The position numbers and the translations under genes were made by a program. From contig CAZYZQ010000048.1 of NCBI GenBank assembly GCA_964652075.1, positions 1 through 16,467 on the forward strand: DNA of 16,467 nucleotides, given 5' to 3'. Shown piece after piece: positions 6,596 through 13,568 of the stretch. The stretch is from CAZYZQ01 sp964652075 (lineage in GTDB: Bacteria > Bacillota > Clostridia > Oscillospirales > Oscillospiraceae). Positions within the stretch are counted from its first letter, which is position 1. Each line of letters opens with the position of its first letter. Under the pieces are notes generated by a model, which saw nothing but the letters and a program-made list of their open reading frames with translations, ran no database searches and was not told the DNA's origin.

Positions 6596-7497
6596 CCGAG
6601 GACGCGCTTCGCCTTCTCTGCGGAGGCCACGAGCTGCGCGGGGTCGCCCGCACGGCGCGGCCGCACAACCGCCGGAATCGGGTGGCCGGTGACGCGGCGC
6701 GCCTCCTCGACGACTTCCCGGACTGAGAACCCGACGCCGTTGCCGAGGTTCATCGTGTCGCTTTTGCCGCCGCGGATGAGATATTCAAGGGCCAGAATGT
6801 GCGCCTGCGCCAGATCGCAGACATGAACATAGTCGCGGATGCAGGTGCCGTCCGGCGTGGCATAGTCGTCACCGAACATCTCGATCTTCTCACGTTTTCC
6901 CGCCGGAACCTGCAAAATCAGCGGGATCAGATGCGTCTCCGGGTCGTGCGCCTCGCCGATTCTGCCGTCCGGCTGCGCGCCGCAGGCATTGAAGTAGCGG
7001 AGCGCCACATAGCGCAGGCTGCTTGCCGCAGAAATCCAGCGTATCATTCCCTCCATGGCGCGCTTTGTCTCGCCGTAGCAGCTGGACGGGGCGGCGTGGT
7101 CTGTCTCCAAAACCGGCACGCGCGCCGGTTCGCCGTAGATTGCGGCGGTGGAGGAGAAAACCAGGCGGTTCACGCCGTGCGCCAGCATACACTCCAGCAG
7201 CACCATCGTGCCGCCCAGATTGTTTTCATAGTACTTGAGCGGCTTTTCCATGCTCTCGCCGACCTGTGAATTTGCGGCGAAGTGGACAACGCCGTCGACC
7301 TGTTCTCTTGCAAACACGCCGTTCATAAACGTTGTGTCCTGAATACTGCCCTTGTAAAAGCGGGCCTTTTCCGGTATGGCAGCACGGAAGCCGGTTTCCA
7401 GACTGTCCACAACCACCACGTCCCAGCCGGCCCGCACGAGCGCGTGCGCCGTATGCGAGCCGATGTAGCCCGCACCGCCGACGACCATCACTGTCAT
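6596..7497 (-). CDS. galE: UDP-glucose 4-epimerase, C-terminus in gap
   Basis: Interconverts UDP-galactose and UDP-glucose with bound NAD; Leloir pathway and precursor supply for cell-surface glycans. The extended-SDR fold is clear: Rossmann motif GGAGYIGSH (7-15), VVHFAAN, the catalytic S/T of FSSTAAIYG (114-122) and Y141-x3-K145 in SCYGETK. LRYFNACGA and IRDYVHVCDLA are also typical. 300 residues are visible, against about 330-340 in the family. The start at 7497 fits the family N-terminus and has AGGAAG 9-10 nt upstream. A second in-frame GTG at 7554 also follows a good Shine-Dalgarno (AAAAGGAG) and would add 19 residues; I prefer 7497. A GC palindrome (CCGGCCGGCCGG type) lies in the leader between the two. 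Confidence 0.95.
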
Positions 7498-7572
7498 GTT
7501 GCACACTTCCTTTTCTTTCCCCGCGTCCGGCCGGCCGGTCCGGCAGGCAAACACGCAGTCTCCTTTTTCCCT

Positions 7573-7600
7573 ATTGTATCATAGCAGATTTGCGTGAAAA
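7573..7600 (-). promoter_or_regulatory. Possible galE promoter
   Basis: On the minus strand TACAAT (7573-7578) is preceded after 16 nt by TTTTCA (7595-7600, 4/6). Alternative -10 TATGAT overlaps at 7577-7582. Placement fits the ribosome-binding sites downstream. Confidence 0.45.
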
Positions 7601-7635
7601 AGAAAAGGCGAATTCATGCAACTTTGTCCCAAATA

Positions 7636-7649
7636 TTCCCAAAAATGGG
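7636..7649. promoter_or_regulatory. Near-palindrome TTCCCAAAAATGGG, possible operator
   Basis: The 14-mer occurs upstream of the galE promoter and again, as its reverse complement, at 15495-15508 between the sortase and the XRE regulator genes. CCCA/TGGG arms around an A-rich centre suit a dimeric repressor. No regulator can be assigned from sequence alone. Confidence 0.35.
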
Positions 7650-7731
7650 TTTTAAACGCGTTATTTCTGTTTTCAAAATTGGTGTAATTTGTTGGGATTT
7701 TTCTCTTATGCCCTCGGGAAAATACAATTTT

Positions 7732-7755
7732 GGGGCGGCCGTTTCCGGCCGCCCC
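7732..7755 (-). terminator. Terminator-like hairpin after the SLH protein gene
   Basis: A 9-bp GC-only stem GGGGCGGCC/GGCCGCCCC with a 6-nt loop, 14 nt beyond the stop codon. The minus-strand tail is AAAATTGTATTTTCC, only loosely T-rich. Confidence 0.55.
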
Positions 7756-7768
7756 GTCGGATTATTTT

Positions 7769-10190
7769 TCAGCGATTTTCCAGAAAACGTTTGAGCATCT
7801 GCGCCGCCTCCGCTCTTGTGGCGTTGCCGGCGGGGTTAAGGGTGCCGTCGCCATAGCCGTTGACGATGCCGTTTTCATTGGCCCAGCGCATAGCCTCCAA
7901 TGCCCAGCCGCTGATCTGCGCGGCGTCGGAGAAGCTGTCCAGACCGTAGCTGCTCGCGGGGCTGCCCGCATAGCGCCAGAGCATCACGGCCAGCTGCTCG
8001 CGGGTGATGGGATCATCGGGGCCGAAACAGCCGTTGCCGTAGCCGGTCACGACTTTCTCGGAGGTCGCCCAGCGGACAGCTTCCGCGTACCATGTGCCCT
8101 GCGACACGTCCTCGTACTGCATGGCATAGTTGACCACCGGTTTTTCCTCAATCCGCCACAGGATCATGGCGAGCATGGCGCGGCTGGTGTCGTCGTTCGG
8201 GCCGAAGGTCTTGCCGGGATAGCCGGCCATCAGGCCGTTTTCAAGGCAGTAGTGCACGCCGTCGTGGTACCACGCCGCGGCGTCCGCGTCGGTGAACGGC
8301 CAGATGGGGCAGCTCTCGTCCTTGGGGGCAGGTTTGATAGGCGCCCTGCTCTGCAAATTCGGCGTTAACCGTGACCTTGCCCGCGGGCATGGTAAAGGTG
8401 TACGTTCCGTCGCTCTTGTCCGTCAGCGTCAGCTTGTTGCCCGCCGCGTCGGTGACGGTCAGGCTTTCCAGCACAAAGCCCGCGTCAGGGGTAACGGTCA
8501 GCGTCACAACCGCCCCGCTCGAAGCGTTCTTCGGGCTGGCCGTGACAGTGCCGTTTTCCACGTCGGGGATGGTAATCGGATAGGTCGGATTACCGGTCAC
8601 AACCGGCGTCGGTGCGACCCAGCCCACGGAGAGCGGCGACAGGCCGGTGACGGTGAAGCGGATGCCGTCGGCCGTATTGGTGACCGCAGGCGTCTCCGTA
8701 TCACCGGGCCGCTTGCCCTCGCCGTTGTCAATCGTGAACATATGTACCACGGTAAAGGCATAGCCGCTGTTCGTCCCCTTGGGGTACGGCAGCGTGACGG
8801 TCAGGCCATCAGCCGGGAAGTTTTCCTGTGTGGCTTTCTTCCACGTTGTACCGCCGTCCTCACTGACCAGCAGCTCCACATCGTAAACGGCCATGTTCTC
8901 ATCTGTCACACTGTTGTTTGCTTCTTTGACCACCGTTTTCAGTGCGGTTTCGATCTCCTCCGGGGTGTCCAGCGTTTCGATCTTTTTCAGTTCTTCCGGC
9001 ACCTCGGACAGGCCGGTTTCCACCTCAAGCTTCATCTGTGTTTCGCCTTCTTCCGTCGGCAAAACGAGCTCTACCACCGGGTTCACAATGACCGTGCAAG
9101 TCGCGGAAAATTCTCCCGATGTTGCAATAATGGTCGCTATACCGGCTTTGACGCCGGTGACAAAGCCGGTTTCACTCACCGTTGCGACAGTCTCGTCGCT
9201 GGACGTCCATGTCACTTCCGCCAGCTTTGCGCCCTCCGGCACGGGGCTGGCGGTGAGCTGTTTGGTCTTCCCCTCCACAACAGCTGTCTCGGTCGGATCG
9301 ACGGCCACGCCCTCGGTGGGCAGGGTTTCAAATACAGCAGTGAGGTTCACCGTCTCGGCCACTTTAGCAATGGTATATGCAGTCTCTGTGCTGACAACAG
9401 CGCCATCCTTTGTCCAATTTACAAACTGATACCCGGGCTTGGCCGTTGCGGTAACGGTTGCGGAAGAACCGGTTTTGTACCAACCTGCGCCCTCAATCGT
9501 GCCCTGCTCCTTCTCGCAGGTCGCTGCAATTTCGAAGCCCTGCGTAATTTCAAGGTATGTTGCACTGTCATCCAATCCGATTGAGTTTACTGCCTGTACG
9601 CCTATGCTTTGATAACCGCCTGTCCCACTATACGCCGTAACCTGCGCAGTCCCGCTGACAGAAATAGACGCCCCAGAATAAATTCCAGCAGCAAAGCCAT
9701 TTTCAACACTTGCTGATGCGTTGGATACTTCCAACGTTCCTTGCTCGCCTTCCGGGCTAGTAAAAGCTAGTTCGTTCTCTGCTTTAATTGCAAATATATT
9801 CCCAGATGCATTAACACCACTCACTTTATTATCTCTATATAGCTCAATTGTCAGAGGATATTTACAATAAATGCCTGCACCGCCTTCTACTTCTTCTGAA
9901 CCGGGAATTGTCGCACCATATAGATACAAATAAAGATTCCCATACCAGTTTTGCAGTATAACATTTCCTTCCCCTGGTTCTGCTAATGTCACGCCTTCTT
10001 CATCTGCCCAAGCGTAAGTATATGGATATTCATCTCTTCCTATGGTTTCATCATTTGTCTCGGCAACAGTGAGCTTTAAGCCTCCTACGAAAACGCAAAG
10101 TTCTTCACTTTCCGCCGCCATTGCGACTGCTGGTAGCAGCGTTAAGCACAGTGCAATGACAAGCGCGATGCTCAAAATTCGTTTCTTCAT
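7769..10190 (-). pseudogene. Secreted Ig-like/InlB-repeat protein with C-terminal SLH anchor, one-base frameshift
   Basis: One gene in two frames: 10190 down to about 8330, then 8323 down to 7769. Start 10190 has GAGGAGATTGTT. Residues 1-25 are a signal peptide. About 26-215 is a Gly/Ser/Thr-rich beta-solenoid-like region. About 225-290 is an InlB-type bacterial repeat (YKTGSSATVTATAKPGYQF, NWTKDG). About 295-370 is a BIG2 Ig-like domain (WTSSDETVATVS). An uncharacterised region follows, then another bacterial repeat ending FTMPAGKVTVNAEFAEQ. In the second frame come CPIWPFTDADAAAWYHDGV and three SLH repeats (FTDADAAAWYHDG, YEDVSQGTWYAEAV, FSDAAQISGWALEAM), ending FLENR. Removing one C from the C5 run at 8324-8328 gives an uninterrupted ...TCPKDESCPIWPF..., the junction expected from such proteins. 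As read, the protein would be secreted without its wall anchor. Cause: sequencing error or real mutation. The first 650 nt are visibly AT-richer than the rest. Confidence 0.85.
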
Positions 10191-10202
10191 AACAATCTCC
10201 TC

Positions 10203-10664
10203 TCAGGTCAGGTGTAATGTTCGGGCTGTGGCCACGGCTTCGGCGCGGCTGCTGACGCCCAGCTTATGAAATACCTTGCGGCTGTGCGTCTTCAGGGTGT
10301 TTTCCGTGATCCCCAGAATCTCGCGGATCTCCGTGCTGCTCTTGCCCCGGCACATGAGCCGCAGCACCTCCAGCTCCTTTTTCGTCAGGCTCTGGAGCGA
10401 CGCGGTACCGGCGGGCCGCAGATAGTCGGGATACTGCGCAGCAAACCCGTTCACCGCCTTCTTCAGGCGGGTCGATAGCTTCGCAGCTCCTTCTTTGTCC
10501 AGCTCTCCGGCGGCGTCCAGGCGCGCAGCAGCGGCAGGAGCGCCGCGCCCTGATGGGCGAACACCCGGACATAGCCGAACTGCGCGGCCAGCTCCAGCGC
10601 GTCGGTCAGATGCGCCTGCCAGTCCGCCTGCCCCATGCGCCAGCGGCAGATCGCCAGCAGCAGC
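10203..10664 (-). pseudogene. LuxR/MalT-type transcriptional regulator, 3' part, apparent frameshift
   Basis: The C-terminus is a complete LuxR helix-turn-helix: LTKKELEVLRLMCRGKSSTE, then ILGITENTLKTHSRKVFHKL and SSRAEAVATARTL, ending at 10203. Upstream, the protein-like frame changes. From the gap to about 10540 the sensible frame reads LLLAICRWRMGQADW, then ALELAAQFGYVRVFAHQGA and ALLPLLRAW, typical of the TPR-like signalling region of MalT-family regulators; that frame stops at 10463. The HTH lies in the frame one base back. The N-terminal ATPase and most of the TPR part would be in or beyond the gap; full-length family members are about 800 residues, so 100 N cannot hold the remainder. 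The SLH protein gene starts 12 nt after this stop, so the regulator probably shares a transcript with it. Confidence 0.75.
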
Positions 10665-10764
10665 NNNNNNNNNNNNNNNNNNNNNNNNNNNNNNNNNNNN
10701 NNNNNNNNNNNNNNNNNNNNNNNNNNNNNNNNNNNNNNNNNNNNNNNNNNNNNNNNNNNNNNNN
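10665..10764. other. Scaffold gap (100 N) between solute-binding protein and LuxR gene
   Basis: Exactly 100 N. Both flanking genes read minus: the 3' end of the binding-protein gene and most of the 5' part of the regulator gene should lie here, well over 1 kb if both are full length. Confidence 0.97.
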
Positions 10765-11460
10765 CAGCTCCGGTGTAAAGCTGTCAAAAAACGAGGCGGA
10801 GAGCAGCAGGCGGCGGATTTTGCTGTCCCAGTAGGCGAACAGCTCCTTGTCCAGATACCAGTACTGGTCGTTGACCGAGGTCAGCGCACCGACGGTGTTG
10901 GTCAGTTCGGCGGTGTCGAGCGTGAAGCCCATGATCGGGGACATTTTCGTACCTTCCAGATCCTTGCGCGCCAGCTGCCGGAAGTCGGTGCTCGTGCCCT
11001 CCCACGGAATGGCGAGGAAGGAGTTGCCGACCCACCAGTCGCCCATGTGCCAGCCGCAGGTCATGGTGTTCGTCCCCTCCGGGCAGTGGCCGAGACCATC
11101 CTCACCGATGACGTAGTTGACACCCTCGACGCCGTCGATCATCATGGTCATGATCTCCGGGTCTGTGTAGAGCAGGTTCATAAAGGCCATAGCCGCCTCC
11201 GGCTCCTCCGCCGTGACGGGGATGAAGGTGGAGAAAACTGTAAACTGCTGCGACGCGCACATGCCGCCCGCAATCTTGAACAGATCCACCGGGAGACCGG
11301 CCTGCTCGCTCGCGGTCGTCTCGCCGCCGAACTCCGTGGCCTTGAAGCTGCCAAAGGTGATATGGTGGCCGATCAGCTGTTCGGCGGTGATATCGGCATT
11401 CGTCGCAGTATCGGGATAGACATAGCCCTGACAGACTGTCCGCACTGCCGCTGCATGATA
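10765..11460 (-). pseudogene. Extracellular sugar-binding protein (DUF3502-like), truncated at both ends
   Basis: Substrate-binding lipoprotein of an ABC sugar importer. The interior carries family landmarks: QGYVYPDTATNADI, TFSTFIPVT-like FSTFIPVTAEEPEAAMAFMN, NLLYTDPEI, GVEGVNYVIG, GNSFLAIPW and GFTLDTAELTNTVGAL. These parallel the second binding protein at the right edge of the window. The C-terminus runs into the gap. The N-terminal half, including signal peptide and lipobox, is absent: the credible sequence stops near 11460, exactly where a plus-strand xylosidase fragment begins. No start or ribosome-binding site exists there. The frame stays open further to 11724, but that stretch is antisense to the xylosidase fragment and to its terminator. 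Best read as a gene cut by a rearrangement or an assembly join. Confidence 0.75.
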
Positions 11461-11463
11461 ACG

Positions 11464-11682
11464 CAGAGTTTTGTCAATCAGGACTGTGGCAACGTGATGC
11501 AGGCCTGGCGCAAAATGGGCGAGCTGGAGCCGCACAGTGAGTTGGAGCTTCAGACGCTGCGCGCCTATTCCACCCCGGGGCTGACGCGCGAGCTGCGGCA
11601 GATCACCGACGGGACGCTGCATTTGCAGCCGACGCTCGCGCCGCATGAGATCTGGTGCATCGAGCTGGAGTTTCTGGAATAA
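11464..11682 (+). pseudogene. C-terminal remnant of a GH39-like beta-xylosidase
   Basis: About 72 codons ending at TAA 11680-11682. The protein reads SFVNQDCGNVMQAWRKMGEL, then LRAYSTPGLTRELRQITDG and LHLQPTLAPHEIWCIELEFL. The order VN-x3-GN-x3-AW-x2-MG, DG-x-L-x-L and L-x-P-x-EI-x2-IELE matches the C-terminal beta-sandwich of GH39 xylosidases as I remember them. Everything upstream, including the catalytic barrel, is missing; the sequence before about 11460 belongs to the solute-binding protein on the other strand. Expected role of the intact enzyme: release of xylose from xylo-oligosaccharides. It cannot be active as seen. Confidence 0.6.
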
Positions 11683-11687
11683 CGACG

Positions 11688-11721
11688 AACCCGCCGGGGG
11701 AGTTACCTCCCCCGGCGGGTT
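11688..11721. terminator. Terminator-like hairpin after the xylosidase remnant
   Basis: A perfect 15-bp stem AACCCGCCGGGGGAG/CTCCCCCGGCGGGTT with loop TTAC, 5 nt after the remnant's stop codon. The T-tract is short (two T in the stem end, then CAACC), so strength is uncertain, but placement is right. Confidence 0.65.
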
Positions 11722-11779
11722 CAACCGAAAAGGAAAAGAGAAAGCAATTCGGCCGTCCGGCCGATGGGCTGCTTTTGTG

Positions 11780-12772
11780 CTACGCCTCTGCGTAGCAGCG
11801 GCGGATCAGTTCATGCTGCTTGGAGATCTGGTCGATGGCGGAGTAGGGCGCGAACCAGTGGTGCCCCTCGTACTCGGAGGAGATGGTGCCGGTGTAGCCC
11901 TCCTCCTTCAGAACCTTGACGATCTCCGGAATGCGGACGGCGTTCTCGTTGAGGTTCTCATCCATGTGGAAGAACTTCATATGGACATGCTTGATGTGGC
12001 GCATAGCCTGACGCAGCGCCTCGGGATTGCCCTGGCCGAAGTATTCGCCGGTCTCGCGCGCCATCAGCTCAGCCAGCGCGGAGCCGTCGACGCGGCGAAC
12101 CGTCTCGATCATCTCAACCTCCGGGGTCTTCTTGTGGTACATGTCGAGGATCAGCTGAATCGTGTCCTCCTTGACGCCCTGATTGCGGAAGCGCGTGACA
12201 TAGACGTCGGACGGCTCCCGGCACATTGTGCCGCAGTCCGGGAAAAAGCTGACATACGGCGAGTCGAGCTTATCAAACTGCTCGAGCAGCTTCTGGATGA
12301 TCGGGGACTCAATTGTATTTGGGCAGTGCACCTCGGTGCAGACGACGACGTCGTACTTCTCCGCGTAGGGCAGCAGGCGCTCGGTCAGGTCAAGGCGGCG
12401 GGGCTGCAAAATCCGCGCGGCCTTGAAGCCGAGCTTGTGGGCAACCTTGATCTGGCGGACCGCGAAGTCGGTCGCGTCGTCGAGGGTGTCAAAATAGGTC
12501 GGATCGTCATAGCCGCCGAGGACGGTCGGCACCAGCTCATACTTCTCCATCTGGCGGCGGAAGCGCGCCTCAAACTCCGGCGAGATGTCCGGGTAGTGGC
12601 GCTCAAACTGCTGCAACACCAGCTCGACGCCGGTGCCCTTGCCGAGCGAGCCCATCTCCTCCATAATATCCTCGAAGGTCTTCTCATAGGTGTAATATTC
12701 CCGGTTCCAGCTGTACAGGGTCGCACCAAGCGTCCAGGGCAGGTTCTTGTTCTTGTTTTCGATCGGATTCAT
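11780..12772 (-). CDS. Xylose isomerase-like TIM barrel protein, probable C-glycoside deglycosidase alpha subunit
   Basis: 330 residues, of the sugar phosphate isomerase/epimerase (AP endonuclease 2-like) family. Candidate divalent-metal ligands follow the family order: E147 with H149 in CTEVHC, D179 in FFPDCG, H264 in KHVHMKF, and E300 or E302 in SSEYEGHHW. No signal peptide, so cytosolic. The neighbour upstream (stop 12776, 3 nt before this start) resembles the DUF6379-type small beta subunit. A TIM-barrel alpha plus this small beta subunit is the composition of bacterial C-glycoside deglycosidases (Dorea DgpB-DgpC, Eubacterium DfgAB), which cleave the C-C bond of 3-oxo-glucosyl flavonoids after oxidation by a separate oxidoreductase. 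That oxidase is not in the window. Start 12772 has AAAGGGGAT about 11 nt upstream, inside the end of the beta gene. TIM-barrel family is firm; the deglycosidase role is inferred from the pairing. Confidence 0.75.
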   Translation of the reverse strand: MNPIENKNKNLPWTLGATLYSWNREYYTYEKTFEDIMEEMGSLGKGTGVELVLQQFERHYPDISPEFEARFRRQMEKYELVPTVLGGYDDPTYFDTLDDATDFAVRQIKVAHKLGFKAARILQPRRLDLTERLLPYAEKYDVVVCTEVHCPNTIESPIIQKLLEQFDKLDSPYVSFFPDCGTMCREPSDVYVTRFRNQGVKEDTIQLILDMYHKKTPEVEMIETVRRVDGSALAELMARETGEYFGQGNPEALRQAMRHIKHVHMKFFHMDENLNENAVRIPEIVKVLKEEGYTGTISSEYEGHHWFAPYSAIDQISKQHELIRRCYAEA

Positions 12773-12775
12773 AAC

Positions 12776-13210
12776 TCAGTTATCCCCTTTCACAAATTTC
12801 ATGGTCTTTTTGTGCGTGACATACTGCGGGAATGTGGGCGGAATATCGATCGGCAGCTTGTACGGCAGGCCGACGCGCATCTCCATTTCGACCTCATGGT
12901 CGCCCTCCGTCAGCGGCGCGTCCAGCGCAATGACGGCCTCCTGCGTGTCCAGATTGCACCAGATGATCTTTCTGTATTTCGGGTCGGTACAGATCTCCTG
13001 CACGGAGGTGTCCTCGCCGGCGATTTTAATTTTGACCTCGTCTGCGGCGGAGGTGTACTTGCGCCCGTCGATGGTGAAGTTCAGCATCTCCAGAACCGCA
13101 ATCGCGAGGTTGCGGTACCACGGCAGGCGAACCGGGATGATGACTTTCCGGTCATTGTAGAGGGTATACTGGTGGATCTGTTCGCCGTGCAAAATGAGTT
13201 CGTCAAACAT
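12776..13210 (-). CDS. DUF6379-like protein, probable C-glycoside deglycosidase beta subunit
   Basis: 144 residues starting MFDELILHGEQIHQYTLYND. ATG 13210 lies 8 nt after AAAGGAG; a second ATG at 13216 (MNMFDE) is too close to it, and the frame remains open upstream only without a ribosome-binding site. The sequence is beta-rich with no signal peptide. Segments RLPWYRNLAIAVLEMLNFTI, DGRKYTSADEV-like DGRKYTSAADEV, GDHEVEMEMRVGLPYKLP and PTFPQYVTHKKTM recall the small subunit (C-glycoside deglycosidase beta, DUF6379): a YRG-like strand, xVDGxxx, GxHEVExxxxxxxPY. In characterised enzymes this subunit packs on the TIM-barrel alpha subunit and helps complete the active site. It is the first gene of a tight two-gene operon with the alpha candidate (3-nt spacing). 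Function from resemblance and partnership, not from a search. Confidence 0.7.
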   Translation of the reverse strand: MFDELILHGEQIHQYTLYNDRKVIIPVRLPWYRNLAIAVLEMLNFTIDGRKYTSAADEVKIKIAGEDTSVQEICTDPKYRKIIWCNLDTQEAVIALDAPLTEGDHEVEMEMRVGLPYKLPIDIPPTFPQYVTHKKTMKFVKGDN

Positions 13211-13243
13211 GTTCATTTCTCCTTTACTTTGTGATGATCCGGC

Positions 13244-13261
13244 GCGTCCGGCCCCGGACGC
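13244..13261 (-). other. GC hairpin in the leader of the deglycosidase operon
   Basis: GCGTCCGG-CC-CCGGACGC, an 8-bp palindrome (effective loop 4 nt) between the predicted -10 and the ribosome-binding site. No T-tract follows in either direction, so it is not a terminator; it could stabilise the 5' end or be an operator. Confidence 0.4.
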
Positions 13262-13282
13262 TATCCTGTCTGTTCTGGCTAC

Positions 13283-13311
13283 ATTATAGGATTGCCACCC
13301 ATTCTCCAACA
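13283..13311 (-). promoter_or_regulatory. Possible promoter of the deglycosidase operon
   Basis: Perfect -10 TATAAT on the minus strand (13283-13288). The -35 is weak: TTGGAG at 15-nt spacing (13304-13309) or TGTTGG at 17 nt (13306-13311). A weak -35 suits a promoter that needs an activator. Confidence 0.5.
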
Positions 13312-13395
13312 GCCGAAATTCTGCACATCAACTGAAAAAAAACGCGAGTTTTCCGTTTCATGCAGACACAAGGCGCGCCAAACAGCAAAAAAGAT

Positions 13396-13467
13396 GCAGT
13401 TGCGGCGCGGGCACACCGCCTGCAACTGCCATTTTCTGACACCCGCCGGGATAGCCCCGGCTTTTTT
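13396..13467 (+). terminator. Orphan hairpin plus rho-independent terminator upstream of the epimerase gene
   Basis: The 13211-13568 intergenic region contains two plus-strand hairpins. The first is GCAGTTGC(GG)/(CT)GCAACTGC (13396-13405 with 13420-13429). The second is a classical terminator GCCGGG-ATAGC-CCCGGC followed by six T (13445-13467). No plus-strand gene lies upstream to be terminated, and the next plus-strand gene starts 102 nt downstream. Either a short RNA ends here or it is an attenuator. Nothing else is recognisable in this stretch beyond the promoter and hairpin listed separately. Confidence 0.55.
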
Positions 13468-13568
13468 CACGCCGCCGCGTGTTATTTACACTCTGTTCAC
13501 AGCCAGCGCACATCTTCTACACACTTTTGCGATATGCTGGAAATAAAAAAAGAACAGGAGGTGCGGCT

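Noticed and set aside
9260..9340. LPTEG in the Ig-like SLH protein as a sortase signal
   Set aside because: It is internal, before the BIG2 domain, with no following membrane segment or basic tail; the protein uses SLH repeats.
11645..13234. Plus-strand open frame of 529 codons over the deglycosidase pair
   Set aside because: Antisense shadow in GC-rich DNA; product has no recognisable motif and the minus-strand genes are spaced with proper ribosome-binding sites.
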